Below are positions 61,701-64,000 of a stretch of DNA of 64,000 bases, in pieces. Each line of letters starts with the position of its first letter. Positions within the stretch are counted from its first letter, which is position 1. The notes beneath the pieces were generated by a model that did not search any database, had not been told where the DNA came from, and saw only the letters and a list, made by a program, of their open reading frames with translations. The stretch is from Alitta virens (taxonomy: Eukaryota > Annelida > Polychaeta > Phyllodocida > Nereididae): contig OW028584.1 in NCBI GenBank assembly GCA_932294295.1, forward strand, positions 26,318,970 through 26,382,969, in the 5' to 3' direction. A program made the translations under genes and the position numbers.

Positions 61701-62084
61701 ATATTTAAGTATTGAATTGCTACAGCTGTTTTGCCACAATTCTTATGGAATTACCTTGTCCCAATGAAAGAAAGGTTTCATACAAAGGTATTTTTGAACT
61801 ACACAGCCTTGTCTTATGCAACAAAAAATATTCAAAAACTGTAAAAAGAAAATTCTAATGATGGTATCCATTACCTCATCGCCCTCTTTTGTCAAGAATC
61901 CAGTGTCATAGGTCTGTCCTCCCTGTTCCGCATAAAAACATGTCCGGTCCAGCAGAACTCCGCACTCCTGTCCAGATGAGATGGACTGGACAAACTGTTT
62001 GTTACATCTGATAGCTTTCACCTCTGCAGTACAAGGTTCTAGGACTGAAACAAAAAGGGGGTAGATCATTCAACATCATAAAAT

Positions 62085-62124
<40 letters not shown>

Positions 62125-63728
62125 CCACACATTTTACAGGTGTATTCTGAGAAGGTTTTTCATTCCACTAAAATCAGCAAACACAGTGCTTCCAGAATGA
62201 ACAGACCCCGAAATGCATAAAAAAACAAGTGCCTTCTCTAACATGTATCCGTAAAGTGACACTTATATTATTTTAGCATCTCCGACCCGCTGATAAGATG
62301 AGAAATGTGCCGATGGAAAAATAAAACAACACGTCTCAACGTTATTAACGACAAATTTTTATCTTATTTTGAGATTTTTGTTCGACCAATTTAAAATTAC
62401 CTTGAACTTGAGAGAATCTGAAAAGCCAAAGATAAAATAAGTGTGGCTTAAGTGTCGCCTTTTACATCTATTTTACGGTTTCTAACCAGTCAGAGGCCGT
62501 CTCCTAAGATTTCTACTAACATATTAGCATTATACACACCATATTCTCCTGTCTCATTCGATGTGTACATGTACTTGGGAAGGTCGTTTGTTGTCGCTTG
62601 GTTCAGGTTCTGAAGGTCGCTGATTGAGTGGACATCCAGGTTAATGGAATCGGCCACACCTCCCCCACTGCCCTGGGACATCAACTGATAAAATACATCA
62701 AGATTTAGTCATATCAAACATATAAAAAATTGCATTACCAGAAGAGCTGCAGTTTCCTTGAAATCAAATTTACGAGTCAGATATTACTACCTTTTAATAC
62801 TTTTTCAAGACCAATATTTACAATATTTAAGACCCAAGTTATAGGCATGCACACCCAAAGATGATTGCACAAATAACCATATGTGCTTAAAATTAAAGTA
62901 AAATATAAAGTGATATAGTTGTAATGATATCTAGGTATCCATGTTCGAACTCATTTAAGCTTTCCCTGTAATTTACAGATCAGCGTAAGTTTGGGTTGCA
63001 TAGCATCAATGGAGTTATTTTGTCCTCAAGACATTAGCAGACAAAGATCATTGCAATATCCTATGAATATCCAAGTGTATAATAAAAACAGCATATTTCT
63101 CAATCTATTTCTCTCATAGTATTAAGAAATTCCTTTGGCAGGAACTTACAATTGCTTTAGGAAGCTTTTCGACCATATCACATGGTCATCGTCAGCCTTC
63201 TGCTGGGCAACGCTCAAGCATTGTCGAAAGCTTCCTACAGCAATTGTAAGTTCCTGCGAAAAGAATTTCTTAATACTATGTACAGGGATGTGATTGATCA
63301 GTGATAAAAAAACCGGAAAATGTCAGGATGAACGAAAAAAAGCCAAAAAATTGAATTTGTACATATCACAAGGGTCAATTTCACATGCCAAAAAAACCGG
63401 ATTTCCGGAAAAAAACGGAAAAATCACATCCCTGTATGTATCTCCAGGCACAAGATAACTTTCATGGAATTATTTCCCTCATAGTTACCTGAGCAGCTTT
63501 CTTTGCTTCCTCGTAACCCTGACAGTCGATTGTCATGTTTCTTTCTTCAACCATCAACTGCGTGAGATCAACCGGGAACCCGTAAGTGTCGTACAACCTC
63601 CAGGCGACATCACCGGGCAGAGTGGTGGAACCTTTTGGCATCTTGTTGATCGTGCGTTCAAGGAGACGTTGTCCTCGAGTCAACGTCTTCAAGAACTGAT
63701 CCTCCTCTTCATTGATGATTTCCTTGAC
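55733..63728 (-). CDS. AARS1: Cytosolic alanyl-tRNA synthetase, 3' twelve exons (5' part outside window)
   Basis: Charges tRNA-Ala in the cytosol and edits mischarged Ser/Gly. Exons (minus): 63,728-63,489; 62,684-62,540; 62,044-61,875; 61,383-61,132; 60,526-60,386; 60,029-59,917; 59,610-59,502; 59,101-58,976; 58,421-~58,302; 57,712-57,626; 57,120-57,007; 56,017-55,733 (TGA). Phases are consistent; about 633 residues. Seen in order: end of the catalytic/tRNA-recognition part ([19 protein letters not shown]), editing-domain barrel ([20 protein letters not shown]), editing zinc ligands HTATH and CGGTH (the latter split across the 59,917/59,610 junction), [13 protein letters not shown], coiled coil, and C-Ala domain with [17 protein letters not shown] ~30-residue tail after the C-Ala domain extends past the human C-terminus. 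All editing residues are present. Confidence 0.96.
57390..57540. mobile_element. Foldback element relative in AARS1 intron
   Basis: Shares CTGACCATTGGTCAATTG, ACTGAAACTG and GGCTGAG.CAT with 1160-1340. Confidence 0.6.
57721..58300. other. AARS1 intron, nothing further seen
   Basis: AT-rich intron; no repeat family or gene recognised. The other AARS1 introns are similar. The one after exon 58,976 holds nothing recognised; the one near 58,520 has a G-run (58,516-58,526), and the one near 61,500 a second G-run. Confidence 0.4.
62088..62121. repeat. (TA)n microsatellite
   Basis: About 15 TA units in an AARS1 intron. Confidence 0.9.
63115..63284. mobile_element. Foldback/MITE-like inverted repeat in AARS1 intron
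   Basis: Arms about 63,115-63,175 and 63,220-63,284 are near-perfect reverse complements (CATAGTATTAAGAAATTC, GCAGGAACTTACAATTGCT, AGGAAGCTTT), with about 45 bp of loop. No coding capacity. Confidence 0.8.
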
Positions 63729-64000
63729 CTGTTTAAAGAGTTAATTAAAATACCTGACTGAAGCTTAGTCAGCTCATATGGTCAGCGGTCACTGGCAGAC
63801 TTAATGTTATTGCAGGTCAAGTCTAATATTAACTTAAATAGTGCCAATGGTGTAGTAACATTGTAGTGATTAATTTTGGTTTATCATTATAAAACATATT
63901 GTGATTTTGAGCATATTATTTAGTTCTGGCACAATTAGTGTAACAATGACAGCCCCCAAGAAAAAAAAAAAAACTATATCAAAATATCCCAAATAAAGTA
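63729..64000. other. AARS1 intron to window edge
   Basis: AT-rich; no exon recognised. Upstream AARS1 exons (aminoacylation domain) are expected beyond 64,000. Confidence 0.6.

Overview
This is an AT-rich animal nuclear genome window. Genes are split by GT-AG introns, and the intergenic and intronic DNA is packed with SINEs, LINEs, LTR elements, DNA transposons and foldback elements. The mix (BEL/Pao, env-bearing Ty3-like, Tc1, tRNA-derived SINEs) and the receptor-type guanylate cyclase, eEF1B and alanyl-tRNA synthetase proteins fit a marine invertebrate (lophotrochozoan, ambulacrarian or lancelet grade). I cannot name the species. Exon limits below were read by eye and may be off by 1-2 bases.

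Layout. 0.2-3.6 kb: last five exons of a membrane guanylate cyclase (+). 4.15-8.43 kb: two decayed LINEs and a degenerate tandem array. 8.8-21.05 kb: a large region with inverted GAATTCGGCGC-rich termini and an internal ~150-165-bp tandem array. A nearly complete, young BEL/Pao element (13,893-20,026, 531-bp LTRs, ATTAC target duplication) has inserted into that array. 21.5-22.1 kb: a broken zinc-finger-like, probably transposon-derived gene. 23.9-24.9 kb: an intact single-exon FkbM-domain methyltransferase gene (-), followed by a decayed Tc1 element (25.5-26.9 kb).

27,012-43,776: a 16.8-kb LTR retroelement with ~0.8-kb LTRs. It has a long gag, a protease, an RNase H/integrase region whose reverse transcriptase is missing, small extra ORFs, a 1.5-kb stretch holding repeated covarying hairpins, and a very large env-like reading frame. 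The env-like N-terminal half is a leucine-rich-repeat ectodomain with an LRRCT cap. A furin-like RQKR site follows, then a coiled-coil fusion-protein-like half with two membrane segments. This LRR-Env architecture is the most unusual item in the window. The copy is old (LTRs roughly 10% diverged) and broken by stops and frameshifts.

43.8-49.5 kb: palindromic MITEs, a PIF/Harbinger-like MITE, SINEs and a LINE interrupted by a nested duplication. 49.9-52.6 kb: EEF1B2 (-), lacking a recognisable first exon. A deleted Ty3/gypsy remnant (52.6-54.4 kb) ends about 17 bp upstream of one of its splice acceptors. 55.7-63.7 kb: twelve 3' exons of cytosolic alanyl-tRNA synthetase (-); its catalytic domain lies beyond the right edge. 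The two translation genes are neighbours on the same strand; nothing in the sequence shows them to be co-regulated.
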